Below are positions 1 to 7,372 of a stretch of 64,000 nucleotides of DNA, piece by piece (the stretch's first letter is position 1; every line of letters starts with the position of its first letter). A program made the translations under genes and the position numbers. The stretch lies in the NCBI RefSeq assembly GCF_041320595.1, contig NZ_CP166625.1, forward strand, positions 2,788,001-2,852,000. Direction: 5' to 3'. The notes beneath the pieces were generated by a model, which made no database searches, had not been told where the DNA came from, and saw nothing but the letters and a program-made list of their open reading frames with translations. This stretch comes from Pleomorphomonas sp. PLEO. Lineage in GTDB: Bacteria > Pseudomonadota > Alphaproteobacteria > Rhizobiales > Pleomorphomonadaceae.

Positions 1-524
1 CGCTGGGTATCGCCGACCGGCTGGGCCTCGACCGTATCGCCAGCCTGCAGGCCTATTACACCATCGCTGGCCGTGACCTTGAGCGGGACATCGCGCCGCT
101 GCTGCTCTCCGAAAAGGTGGGCCTGATGGTGTGGAGCCCGCTGGCTGGTGGCCTGCTGTCGGGCAAGTTCAGCCGCGATGGCTCCGGTGATGGGCGGCGT
201 GCCAACTTCGACTTCCCGCCGGTCAACAAGGACCGCGCCTTCGACGCCATCGACGTGATGGCCGAGATCGCCAAGGACCAGGGCGTGTCGGTCGCGCGCA
301 TCGCGCTCTCCTATGTGCTGCACAAGCCGTTCGTCTCCTCGGTGATCATCGGCGCCAAGTCGGTCGAGCAGCTCGACGACAATATCGCCGCCGGCGAGGT
401 GGTTCTGTCAGCCGATGAACTCGCTCGCCTCGACGCCGTCTCGGCGCTGCCGGCCGAATATCCCGGCTGGATGCTGGAGCGGCTGAGCGGCGAGAGGACG
501 GCAAGCGTCGCCAAACCCAGGTAA
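1..524 (+). CDS. Aldo/keto reductase, C-terminal part (gene starts before the window)
   Basis: The reading frame is open from base 3 to the stop at 522-524, so only the C-terminal 173 or so residues of an NAD(P)H-dependent aldo/keto reductase are present. The visible part carries the barrel segment with WSPLAGGLLSGK, the typical end of strand 6/7 in this superfamily, followed by ALSYVLHKPFVSSVIIGAKS, which matches the C-terminal cofactor-binding segment (the SSVIIGAKS stretch contacts the nucleotide phosphate in this family). The substrate cannot be told from this fragment. It reads toward the trmJ-like gene on the same strand, 124 bp away, without a clear terminator between. Confidence 0.85.
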   Translation, partial: LGIADRLGLDRIASLQAYYTIAGRDLERDIAPLLLSEKVGLMVWSPLAGGLLSGKFSRDGSGDGRRANFDFPPVNKDRAFDAIDVMAEIAKDQGVSVARIALSYVLHKPFVSSVIIGAKSVEQLDDNIAAGEVVLSADELARLDAVSALPAEYPGWMLERLSGERTASVAKPR

Positions 525-648
525 AACACAAATCGGGTGGCGCGGGACCGCGCCGCCCGCCTTCCGAAGCGGCCATATCGGGGATTTCTCCCTTTTCTTG
601 GCCGACGCGATGTGCCAAACCCGCGCCAAAAGCGGGATAGGCAAGATC

Positions 649-1440
649 ATGTCGGACGACAAAGCGGCCGGGCCGGGACCGGCCATCATCCTCTGCGAGC
701 CGCAGATGGGCGAGAATATCGGCGCGGCGGCGCGCGCCATGGCCAATTTCGGGCTGTCCGATCTCAGGATCGTCGCCCCGCGCGATGGCTGGCCCAACGA
801 GAAGGCGGAAGCCAACGCGGCCAAGGCGACGCACATCATCCATGCGGCCCGCGTCTACGACAGGCTCGAGGAGGCGATCGCCGACCTCTCCTTCGTCTAC
901 GCGACGACGGCGCGCGATCGCGACGTTACCAAGGAAGTGCGCGGGCCGGTCCACGCCGCAAAGCACATCAGAGCATTGGAAGACCAGGGCGCGGCGGTGG
1001 GGCTGCTGTTCGGCCGCGAGCGCTGGGGACTCAACAACGACGAAGTGGCGCTGGCCGACGAGATCCTGACACTGCCGGTGGTGCCGGAATATGCCTCGCT
1101 CAACATCGCCCAGGCGGTGCTGGTGGTCGCCTATGAGTGGCGCAAGGCTGGCTTCGAGGATCCCGACAGCGCGCTGCCGTTTGCCGCCTCCGACCGGTCA
1201 CCGCCGGCCGGCAAGGCAGAGCTGCTCGGGCTGTTCGACCACCTGGAATCGGTGCTCGACGAGCGGCATTTCTTCCATCCGCCCGAGAAGCGGCCGACGA
1301 TGATCCATAACCTCCGTGCCATCTTCCAGCGCCAGCAATTGACGCAACAGGAGATCCGGACGCTTCGCGGCATCATCACCTGCCTCGACGGCAAGAATCA
1401 CCGGCCGAAGAAGCGGGCCGTCGACGAGGGCAAGGCGTAG
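649..1440 (+). CDS. TrmJ-type tRNA/rRNA 2'-O-methyltransferase (SpoU/TrmH family)
   Basis: A SPOUT-class methyltransferase of the TrmJ group, which uses S-adenosylmethionine to methylate a ribose 2'-OH, in TrmJ at position 32 of tRNA. Family motif 1 is at residues 10-40 (CEPQMGENIGAAARAMANFG), motif 2 is LLFGRERWGLNNDE near residue 125, and motif 3 is PEYASLNIAQAV near residue 150. These form the trefoil-knot cofactor site. I chose the ATG at 649, after a purine-rich GGGATAGG; the frame stays open upstream to a TTG at 598. At 263 residues it has the usual TrmJ length. Which RNA is modified is inferred from the family. Confidence 0.88.
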   Translation: MSDDKAAGPGPAIILCEPQMGENIGAAARAMANFGLSDLRIVAPRDGWPNEKAEANAAKATHIIHAARVYDRLEEAIADLSFVYATTARDRDVTKEVRGPVHAAKHIRALEDQGAAVGLLFGRERWGLNNDEVALADEILTLPVVPEYASLNIAQAVLVVAYEWRKAGFEDPDSALPFAASDRSPPAGKAELLGLFDHLESVLDERHFFHPPEKRPTMIHNLRAIFQRQQLTQQEIRTLRGIITCLDGKNHRPKKRAVDEGKA

Positions 1441-1541
1441 GATTTCATTAACCATGCGGGCCGAGGATGAGGGCCGCTCGGCCCGATGTCGCCGCATTCG
1501 GCTGGCAAAGCTGGGCGACGAGACAGGCTCCAAGGAATTCC

Positions 1542-2351
1542 ATGCGCATTCTGGTGTTCGATAGCGGTGTCGGTGGCCTTTCGGTCGCCCGCGAAATCGG
1601 CAAGGCGCTGCCAGCCGCCGGCATGGATTATGTCGCCGACCTCGCCGTGTTTCCCTATGGCGGGCTGGAGCCAGGCATGCTCATCGACCGCGTCGTATCG
1701 CTGATGGACGAGGCGCTGGCCGTGCTCGACCCGGCGGCCTTGGTGATTGCCTGCAACACCGCCTCGACGCTTGTACTGCCGCCGCTTCGCGCCCGCTTCA
1801 AGCTGCCGATTGTCGGCACGGTACCGGCGGTGAAGCCGGCCGCCGAGCACAGCCGATCGCGGTTGGCCTCGGTGCTGGCGACGCCGGGTACGGTGAAGCG
1901 CGATTACACGCGCGATCTGATCGATAAATTCGGCGGCGACTGTCATTTCACACTGGTCGGTTCGATGGTCCTGGCCGAGCTGGTCGAACGCGTGGTCTCC
2001 GGCGAGCCGGTGACCGACGCCGAGCTTCTCGCCGAAATCGCTCCTTGCTTCGTTGAGGAAGCTGGGCGGCGGACCGATACCGTCGTTCTTGCCTGCACCC
2101 ATTATCCCCTAGTGCTCGGTCGGCTGAAGGCGCTGGCGCCATGGCCTGTCGAATGGATCGATCCTGCGCCAGCCATTGCCCGCCGCGTGGCAACGGTGAC
2201 GGCCGGCGCTGGTCCGTCGCGCGACGAGGGCGCCCCGCGCCGTTTCTTCTCGACGGGTCGTCGGCCGGCGCGCGCCATGCTCGACGCCTTCGGGTTCGAG
2301 GAAGGCGATGGCCTGTTTGCCGGCGAAACGTTGAAAATCGCTCGCGGGTGA
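1542..2351 (+). CDS. murI: Glutamate racemase
   Basis: Converts L-glutamate to D-glutamate for peptidoglycan precursor synthesis in the cytoplasm. The two catalytic cysteines are in ACNTAS (C71) and ACTHYP (C185), and the N-terminal DSGVGG (D7) is the conserved acidic motif. The length of 269 residues is normal. The frame is open from an upstream ATG at 1467, but the start at 1542 has AAGGA just before it and places MRILVFDSGVGG at the N-terminus as in homologues. The rpsD promoter begins only 32 bp after the stop, so the two genes are probably transcribed separately. Confidence 0.95.
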   Translation: MRILVFDSGVGGLSVAREIGKALPAAGMDYVADLAVFPYGGLEPGMLIDRVVSLMDEALAVLDPAALVIACNTASTLVLPPLRARFKLPIVGTVPAVKPAAEHSRSRLASVLATPGTVKRDYTRDLIDKFGGDCHFTLVGSMVLAELVERVVSGEPVTDAELLAEIAPCFVEEAGRRTDTVVLACTHYPLVLGRLKALAPWPVEWIDPAPAIARRVATVTAGAGPSRDEGAPRRFFSTGRRPARAMLDAFGFEEGDGLFAGETLKIARG

Positions 2352-2382
2352 TCGGAAAAGCCGGAAATGCCGTGCTTTCAGT

Positions 2383-2411
2383 TTGACAGTGGCGACCCAC
2401 TCGACTATTCA
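2383..2411 (+). promoter_or_regulatory. Housekeeping sigma promoter for rpsD
   Basis: TTGACA at 2383-2388 is a perfect -35 hexamer. TATTCA at 2406-2411 is a good -10, with exactly 17 bp between them. It lies right after murI and points to rpsD, giving a 5' leader of about 165 nt before the rpsD start. Confidence 0.8.
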
Positions 2412-2585
2412 GCCCTCAACCCGCCGGTTCCTTGGTAACGAGGAGCCGGCGCGGCCGTTCACGTGTCCCGTGGGGGACCTGCCGCGCGCAGCGTTTCCCT
2501 GTCGGTTTCGGGTGGCTTTCGAGCCAGATCGGAGCAGAGGAGGGCGCGAGTCCTGAATAAACACTGACAAAAAGCGGGATACGCG

Positions 2586-3203
2586 ATGTCTAAGCGCCAT
2601 AGTGCAAAGTACAAGATCGACCGCCGCATGGGCGAGAACCTCTGGGGTCGCCCCAAGAGCCCGGTCAACAAGCGTGAATACGGCCCCGGCCAGCACGGTC
2701 AGCGCCGCAAGGGCAAGACCTCGGACTACGGTCTGCAGCTCCGTGCCAAGCAGAAGCTGAAGGGCTATTACGGCGACCTCAGCGAGAAGCAGTTCTACAA
2801 GATTTACGAAGAGGCCGTCCGTCTGCGTGGCGATACCTCGGAAGCGCTGATCGGCCTGCTCGAGACCCGTCTCGACGCCGTCGTCTACCGCGCCAAGTTC
2901 GTGCCGACGCCGTTCGCGGCCCGTCAGTTCTGCAACCACGGCCACGTCACCGTTAACGGCCGCAAGGTCAACGTCGGTTCGTACCGCTGCAAGATCGGCG
3001 ACGTGATCGAAGTTCGCCAGAAGTCCAAGGAATTGGCCATCGTTCTGGAGTCGGTCGAGCTCGCCGAGCGCGATACCCCCGACTACATCGAGGTCGATAC
3101 CGCCAAGAAGGTCGCCAAGCTGGTACGCGTGCCGGCGCTGGCCGACGTTCCCTACGCCGTCAAGATGGAGCCGAACCTGGTCGTCGAGTATTACTCGCGC
3201 TGA
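2586..3203 (+). CDS. rpsD: 30S ribosomal protein S4
   Basis: Primary 16S rRNA-binding protein of the small subunit, required early in 30S assembly. The 205-residue product has the alphaproteobacterial S4 start [21 protein letters not shown] and the S4 RNA-binding fold around residues 95-160 ([33 protein letters not shown]). It lacks the zinc-binding cysteines seen in some S4 proteins. It is monocistronic, with its own promoter at 2383-2411 and a strong hairpin terminator after the stop. The long GC-rich leader could hold an autoregulatory site, as S4 is a known translational repressor in other bacteria, but I see no recognisable structure. Confidence 0.98.
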   Translation: MSKRHSAKYKIDRRMGENLWGRPKSPVNKREYGPGQHGQRRKGKTSDYGLQLRAKQKLKGYYGDLSEKQFYKIYEEAVRLRGDTSEALIGLLETRLDAVVYRAKFVPTPFAARQFCNHGHVTVNGRKVNVGSYRCKIGDVIEVRQKSKELAIVLESVELAERDTPDYIEVDTAKKVAKLVRVPALADVPYAVKMEPNLVVEYYSR

Positions 3204-3230
3204 TAGGGTTCCGAAGCTTCGGATATCTGG

Positions 3231-3259
3231 AAAGGCCGCCCCGCAACGGGCGGCCTTTT
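3231..3259. terminator. Intrinsic terminator between rpsD and the convergent hydrolase
   Basis: A perfect stem GGCCGCCC/GGGCGGCC with a short CGCAAC loop, flanked by AAA on one side and TTTT on the other, so it can stop transcription from both strands. It sits 28 bp after the rpsD stop and 12 bp before the 3' end of the minus-strand hydrolase gene. Confidence 0.85.
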
Positions 3260-3270
3260 CGCTTTCTGCC

Positions 3271-4386
3271 TCACGCCTTGAGGTCGGTATAGATCGCCTG
3301 GAAGATGTCTTTGGGGAAGGCGCCTATGCACCCCTCGAGGGCCGTATTGGTGAAGATGACGATCGAAAGGCCGGTCGCCGGATCGACGTACCATTGGTGG
3401 CCATAGATGCCGCCCCAAGCCCAGGTGCCGGGTTTGCAAGGCAGCTTTTGCACGGAAGGGTCGCGGTAGATCGACCAGCCGTGCGAATAGCCCTGGCCGG
3501 ACGGCGCCGGGTCGAGATCCACCGTATGCGCTTCCGTCAGAAGCGGCCTGGAGGCCTGCGAGAGGATGGGCGCGCCGCCTTTGCGCATCGCCTCAAGGAA
3601 GATGAGGAAATCCTCCGCCGTGCCGATCATGCCGGCGCCGCCCGACGGGAAGGCCTTGGGATCGAGGGCGCGGCCGGTCCAGAATTCCACGAAGCCGTCG
3701 CCGTCCTTGACGCGTTCGATATCGCCCATACGGGTCGGTGGCGTGCCGTCGGCATAGGGAACGGCCAGGCGATCGGGATCGGTCGGCCAGAAGCCCGTAT
3801 CCGTCATGCCGAGGGGATCGGTGACCCGCGCCTTGACGATCTCGGGCAAGGACCGGCCGTCGACCACCTCCATGACGCCGCCTAGCACGTCGATGGCGAC
3901 CGAATAGCACCAGCTGGTACCCGGTTCGTAGGCGAGGGGCAGGGCGGCAATGCGCCGGATGTTCTCGGCGAGGTCGAAATCGGACGGGCCAGTACCGCCG
4001 CAGGCCGGTTCGCCGTTGCCATTGTCGGTGTCGTAGGTCAGGCCGGATGTGTGAGTCAGCAGGTGCGAGATGGTGATTGGCGGTGCAGTACCGTCGGCAA
4101 GGCGTGGCCGGAAGCCGGGCAGGTAGCGGGTCACCGGATCGTCGAGGCGAATCTTGCCGGCTTCGACCATGGCAAGGGCGGCTGCGGAAACCATCGGCTT
4201 GCTCACCGATGCCAGGCGGAAAATCGTATTGGGGGTCACAGGCCTGTTGGCCTCGCGGTCGAGGAAGCCGGCCTGCCGGTCATAGACAAGCTCGCCGTTC
4301 AGCTTGATCAATATGTTGGCGCCGACGATCGTTCGGCCTATGGCCCGGTCGACGATGGCGTTGGTGCCGGTAAACTGGATGGCCAT
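3271..4386 (-). CDS. Serine hydrolase of the class C beta-lactamase / EstB family
   Basis: A penicillin-binding-protein-fold serine hydrolase. The nucleophile motif SxxK is SVSK near residue 60 (FRLASVSKPMVSAAAL), preceded by NTIFRLAS as in EstB-type esterases. The family's second motif is CYSVAIDVLG near residue 160, with Tyr but Val in place of the usual Asn. The C-terminal WGGIYGHQWYVDP region supplies the KTG-equivalent strand. There is no obvious signal peptide, so a cytoplasmic esterase or peptidase is more likely than a periplasmic beta-lactamase. The ATG at 4386 follows a GGGAGAG ribosome site; a GTG at 4392 is a possible alternative. The physiological substrate is unknown. Confidence 0.85.
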   Translation of the reverse strand: MAIQFTGTNAIVDRAIGRTIVGANILIKLNGELVYDRQAGFLDREANRPVTPNTIFRLASVSKPMVSAAALAMVEAGKIRLDDPVTRYLPGFRPRLADGTAPPITISHLLTHTSGLTYDTDNGNGEPACGGTGPSDFDLAENIRRIAALPLAYEPGTSWCYSVAIDVLGGVMEVVDGRSLPEIVKARVTDPLGMTDTGFWPTDPDRLAVPYADGTPPTRMGDIERVKDGDGFVEFWTGRALDPKAFPSGGAGMIGTAEDFLIFLEAMRKGGAPILSQASRPLLTEAHTVDLDPAPSGQGYSHGWSIYRDPSVQKLPCKPGTWAWGGIYGHQWYVDPATGLSIVIFTNTALEGCIGAFPKDIFQAIYTDLKA

Positions 4387-4532
4387 GCCCACTTCGCTCT
4401 CTCCCTCGCAATTGTTTAAGCGGAGCCCGTCCTCTTGCGACCGCTAGCCTAGCCTTTCGCTGGCTCGTTTATGGCAGGAAGGTGCGAACTATCCACGGGA
4501 AGCTTGGCGACGCAGTTCTCCACCAAAAGGAA

Positions 4533-4559
4533 AAGGCCGCCCCCGACAGGGCGGCCTTC
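4533..4559 (-). terminator. Terminator of exported-protein gene copy A
   Basis: AAGGCCGCCC / GGGCGGCCTT stem with a CCGACA loop, about 45 bp past the stop of the gene ending at 4606. On the minus strand the stem is followed by TTTTCCTTTTGG. Nearly the same hairpin follows copies C and D of the array, and a degraded version follows copy B. Confidence 0.8.
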
Positions 4560-4605
4560 CCGACAAACGTCAGCTTTCGCCGACCGGTTGAGCTTGAGCT
4601 GACGA

Positions 4606-4971
4606 TCAGTTGCCGATCACATCGCTGTTGTCGGCATAGGGGATGTAGTGCTGCTGGGCACTCGGAGCGGCGGCGCCGGGAAGGACCAGCTTGGCCACGA
4701 AGGACGAGTCGCCCGAGGCCGCGCCCGGATCATATTCGACGACGCCCTGCGGGGAGACGCCGTGGGTGCCGATCACCACATTGCTGGCAACGGTGGCGTA
4801 ACGCTGTGCATCGGCGGCGGCAGCGGCGGCATTGGCCGGGTTGACCTGGGCCGGGACGGTGACGAACGTCGGGGAAGCGTTGTCGGCACCCGGATCGAAG
4901 GAGGTGGCAGCGTTGGCAACGGCGGGAACCAGGGCGAGGGCGAAAACGGCGGCGGTGAGGAACTTGTTCAT
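4606..4971 (-). CDS. Small exported protein of unknown function, array copy A
   Basis: I do not recognise a named family. The 121-residue product starts with a Sec signal peptide (MNKFLTAAVFALALVPAVANA, cleavage after ANA at about residue 21), leaving a mature protein of about 100 residues without cysteine. The mature part has two related units: FDPGADNASPTFVTVPAQV near residues 25-45 and YDPGAASGDSSFVAKLVLPG near 78-98. They are joined by NPANAAAAAADAQRYATV and followed by a conserved tail with YADNSDVIGN. The ATG at 4971 has GGAG 8-12 bases upstream. It is one of five tandem paralogues and carries its own terminator. A periplasmic or secreted location is inferred from the signal peptide. 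Confidence 0.8.
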   Translation of the reverse strand: MNKFLTAAVFALALVPAVANAATSFDPGADNASPTFVTVPAQVNPANAAAAAADAQRYATVASNVVIGTHGVSPQGVVEYDPGAASGDSSFVAKLVLPGAAAPSAQQHYIPYADNSDVIGN

Positions 4972-4977
4972 GGTGGT

Positions 4978-5111
4978 AACTCCGGTCTTGAATTGGGGTG
5001 TCGGTTTCTGTCGGGGGGCAGCGGTGAGCAGGAGGTCTTGTTCGCTGCCGATGACCCTTATTTGCCCCTTGCTCGATCACGGCGAAACCGGCCCTCGCTG
5101 ACGAGTGCGAG
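4978..5111. repeat. Upstream region of copy A, near-identical to 6447-6580
   Basis: By eye the 134 bases from just upstream of the copy A start match 6447-6580 (upstream of copy C) without a difference. Similarity continues into both signal-peptide coding regions and about 50 bp further out with scattered changes. This marks A and C as products of a recent duplication or gene conversion. The spacer 4972-5395 otherwise holds no gene that I can support. Confidence 0.85.
5044..5109 (-). promoter_or_regulatory. Conserved upstream block of copies A, C and E (copy A instance)
   Basis: A 66-base block is repeated at 6513-6578 (copy C, identical) and 7810-7875 (copy E, 4 differences). On the minus strand its core reads CAAGGGGCAAATAAGGGTCA. 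Retention of this block between otherwise diverged spacers suggests a promoter or operator. I could not assign -35/-10 hexamers with confidence. Confidence 0.5.
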
Positions 5112-5395
5112 GGCGAAAGTTGAACGGTGGATCGCGAAATCGTGCGCGGCGAGTTGAACGGCCGCGATGGGCTTAGGAACCACACCAGTATGCCGGGAGA
5201 AATCGGTCGGGGTTGTTCACGGATGGGCTGCGCGAGATCCGCCTTCCGTTCACGAAAGCGCATCGCGCCGGGCGAAATCTCTGGTCAGGCTGAGAAAATT
5301 CGATTAGCCGCCTCTGATCGATGCGTACGCCCGCTGCAAAGGCCTGTTGGTGGCAAATGCATCTGTCCTCTTATGCGAGCTATCCTCGCAACAGC

Positions 5396-5424
5396 AAAAA
5401 GGCCGCCCGGTTGGGGCGACCCTT
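5396..5424 (-). terminator. Imperfect terminator-like hairpin downstream of copy B
   Basis: AAGGCCGCCC then GGTTG then GGGCGACCCTT, flanked by AAAAA, so on the minus strand the hairpin is followed by TTTTTGCTGTT. It is clearly related to the hairpins after copies A, C and D but has mismatches in the lower stem. It lies 130 bp beyond the copy B stop, which fits a gene that has lost its original 3' end. Confidence 0.5.
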
Positions 5425-5553
5425 AAGAAGATCAGTGAAACGAAGGGTGGCGCGACGCCAACTTGCGTCCGCCGATACCATCATTGGGGCACTGCCAAAT
5501 GTGCTCCGCCAAGGACCGAAGCCGGCATAGGCTGTACAGCGCCAGTGCTTGTT

Positions 5554-5802
5554 TTACCTGGACCAGACGGTATTGGTCGACCCTCGGCGATGGCCGATCA
5601 ATTCGGGGTTGTCGGCGTAGGCGATTGGCTGCCTGGTGGCCTGATCCTTGTCGGCTCCCGGCACGATCAGCTTCGTCATGAAGGTGACGAAGCGGGAAGA
5701 CGCACTATCGGCCGCCCCTCCGGAGTAGATCTGGTCCGCATTGGCTATGGCAGGGGCCAAGGCAATGGCCAAAGTCGCGGCGGCGAGGAACTTGCTATTC
5801 AT
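5554..5802 (-). CDS. Shortened exported protein, array copy B (lacks the first repeat unit)
   Basis: An 82-residue member of the five-gene family. The signal peptide (MNSKFLAAATLAIALAPAIANA) is intact and GGAG precedes the ATG. The mature part runs straight into a single unit (YSGGAADSASSRFVTFMTKL, then IVPG) and the family tail YADNPELIGHR. The whole first unit and the Ala-rich linker, about 45 residues in the other copies, are absent. The tail resembles copy E (YADNPDLIGHRAGSK) but is extended by NTVWSR. The deletion is in frame, so the protein could still be made; equally it may be a decaying copy. Function unknown. Confidence 0.6.
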   Translation of the reverse strand: MNSKFLAAATLAIALAPAIANADQIYSGGAADSASSRFVTFMTKLIVPGADKDQATRQPIAYADNPELIGHRRGSTNTVWSR

Positions 5803-6007
5803 GATGAAAACTCCAGTCCTCAATCCTTATCCTGAGTTTTGTCTTTTTTGAGAAGGCCCGACCGGTTTATTCGCCAGCAGAGCCATCATTTACGGCTTGC
5901 TCGATCAGGAGAATGCCGCTTTTGGGTGACGGCGACTCTCGGACGGTTTTCCCTCTCCCGTAGGTGGTTTCGGCAGCCGCCAGTCCCTTCTGAAGAGGTG
6001 AAACAAC

Positions 6008-6035
6008 AAAGGCCGCCCGATTGGGGCGGCCTTTT
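6008..6035 (-). terminator. Terminator of exported-protein gene copy C
   Basis: AAAGGCCGCCC, GATT loop, GGGGCGGCCTTTT: a near-perfect stem 45 bp past the copy C stop, with A and T tracts on both sides. It is closely similar in sequence to the copy A and copy D terminators. Confidence 0.8.
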
Positions 6036-6078
6036 CGATGACCGTCGTCTGTGACGATCAGTGAACTTGGTCTGACGA

Positions 6079-6441
6079 TCAGTTGCCGATCACATCGCTG
6101 TTGGCGGCATAGGGGATGTAGTGCTGCTGAGCGATCGGCGCGCTGGCACCCGGCAGGATGGTCGTGGTCACCAGATCGGTGCCGCTGGCCAGGCCCGGAT
6201 CATATTCAGTGACGGTGCTCGGCGAGACGCCGTGGGTACCGACCACCGCGCCGTCAGCGACAGTGGCGTAACGCTGGGCATCGGCGGCCGCCGCGGCGGC
6301 GTTGGCCGGATTGACCTGGGCAGGGGCGGTGACGAACGTCGGGGAAGCGTTATCGGCACCCGGATCGAAGGAGGTGGCGGCGTTGGCAACGGCGGGAACC
6401 AGGGCGAGGGCGAAAACGGCGGCGGTGAGGAACTTGTTCAT
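6079..6441 (-). CDS. Small exported protein of unknown function, array copy C
   Basis: This 120-residue product is the closest relative of copy A. The signal peptide is identical (MNKFLTAAVFALALVPAVANA), the first unit differs by one residue (FVTAPAQV for FVTVPAQV), and the linker is NPANAAAAAADAQRYATVAD. Divergence is concentrated in the second unit (YDPGLASGTDLVTTTILPG) and the tail ends IPYAANSDVIGN. The identical 5' half next to a diverged 3' half suggests partial gene conversion with copy A. The frame extends far upstream of 6441, but the ATG there has GGAG and begins the signal peptide. It has its own hairpin terminator. Function unknown. Confidence 0.8.
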   Translation of the reverse strand: MNKFLTAAVFALALVPAVANAATSFDPGADNASPTFVTAPAQVNPANAAAAAADAQRYATVADGAVVGTHGVSPSTVTEYDPGLASGTDLVTTTILPGASAPIAQQHYIPYAANSDVIGN

Positions 6442-6446
6442 GATGT

Positions 6447-6580
6447 AACTCCGGTCTTGAATTGGGGTGTCGGTTTCTGTCGGGGGGCAGCGGTGAGCAG
6501 GAGGTCTTGTTCGCTGCCGATGACCCTTATTTGCCCCTTGCTCGATCACGGCGAAACCGGCCCTCGCTGACGAGTGCGAG
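6447..6580. repeat. Upstream region of copy C, near-identical to 4978-5111
   Basis: Second member of the direct repeat described for copy A; it contains the conserved 66-base block at 6513-6578. The rest of the 6442-6904 spacer holds only the copy D terminator and no gene that I can support. Confidence 0.85.
6513..6578 (-). promoter_or_regulatory. Conserved upstream block (copy C instance)
   Basis: Identical by eye to 5044-5109 and differing at four positions from 7810-7875. A weaker trace (CTGCCGA, TTATTTG, CTTG in the same order) is visible upstream of copy D near 7347-7372. Likely holds the promoter or a shared regulator site. Confidence 0.5.
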
Positions 6581-6839
6581 TGCGGAAGTTGAACATCGGA
6601 TCGCGAAATCGTGTGCGGCGAGTTGAACGGTCGCGAGGAGGCTAAGGAAAATCCCGGCATGCCGGGTAAAACCGGACCGAATTCGCTCACGAGACGGCGC
6701 GACGGGCGTGAACGGAGCCTTGCCCGCGATCACGAAATGCGCGGTGCCCCGGGCTCAAATTTCGCGAAATTTCTCGATCAACGCTGGAAAAAGCGCGTTA
6801 GCCGCCTTTGAAAGGCCGATCGGCGCGCTTGCCATGGCA

Positions 6840-6867
6840 AAAGGCCGCCCGGTTGGGGGCGGCCTTT
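6840..6867 (-). terminator. Terminator of exported-protein gene copy D
   Basis: AAAGGCCGCCC, GGTTG, GGGCGGCCTTT: a 10-11 bp perfect stem 38 bp past the copy D stop, flanked by A and T tracts. Same design as after copies A and C. Confidence 0.8.
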
Positions 6868-6904
6868 CTGGTGGTGGCTCGCTTGTGGCGATTGAGGGAC
6901 GCCA

Positions 6905-7273
6905 TCAATAACCGATGAGGTCGCTGTTGTCGGCGTAGGGCACGTAGTGCGGGTGGGCGATCGGAGCCGTGGCGCCGGGGATGATCAGCGTGGTCGAGAA
7001 GGCCGACTGGCCGTCGGAGGCACCCGGATCGTATTCGGTAACGGGCTGGGCGGCGACGCCGTGGGTACCGATCACCGCGTTGCCATCAACGCTGGCGTAA
7101 CGCTGGGCATCGGCGGCGGCGGCGGCGGCGTTGGCCGGATTGACCTGGGTCGGCACGGCGACGAACGGCGAGGTGCCGCTATCAACGGACGGGTCGTAGA
7201 AGACTTGGCCGGCATTGGCGATGGCGGGAACGAGGGCGATGGCGAACGCGGCGGCGGCGAGGAACTTGTTCAT
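6905..7273 (-). CDS. Small exported protein of unknown function, array copy D
   Basis: This 122-residue family member is most like copy E. The signal peptide is MNKFLAAAAFAIALVPAIANA. The first unit is FYDPSVDSGTSPFVAVPTQV, the linker NPANAAAAAADAQRYASVDG, then GTHGVAAQPVTEYDPGASDG opening the second unit, and the tail ends YADNSDLIGY. The mature chain is acidic and cysteine-free, with no membrane segment. Only 99 bp separate its start from the copy E stop. No terminator is visible in that gap, so D and E may be co-transcribed with E first. Function unknown. Confidence 0.8.
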   Translation of the reverse strand: MNKFLAAAAFAIALVPAIANAGQVFYDPSVDSGTSPFVAVPTQVNPANAAAAAADAQRYASVDGNAVIGTHGVAAQPVTEYDPGASDGQSAFSTTLIIPGATAPIAHPHYVPYADNSDLIGY

Positions 7274-7372
7274 GGCGATAACTCCAATCGGGAGGTGTTC
7301 AGGGAGCTTTGTTGGGGAGGGATGGCAGCGGGGGAGGTCTCTCCACTGCCGAGGGCAAGTTATTTGGGCTTG

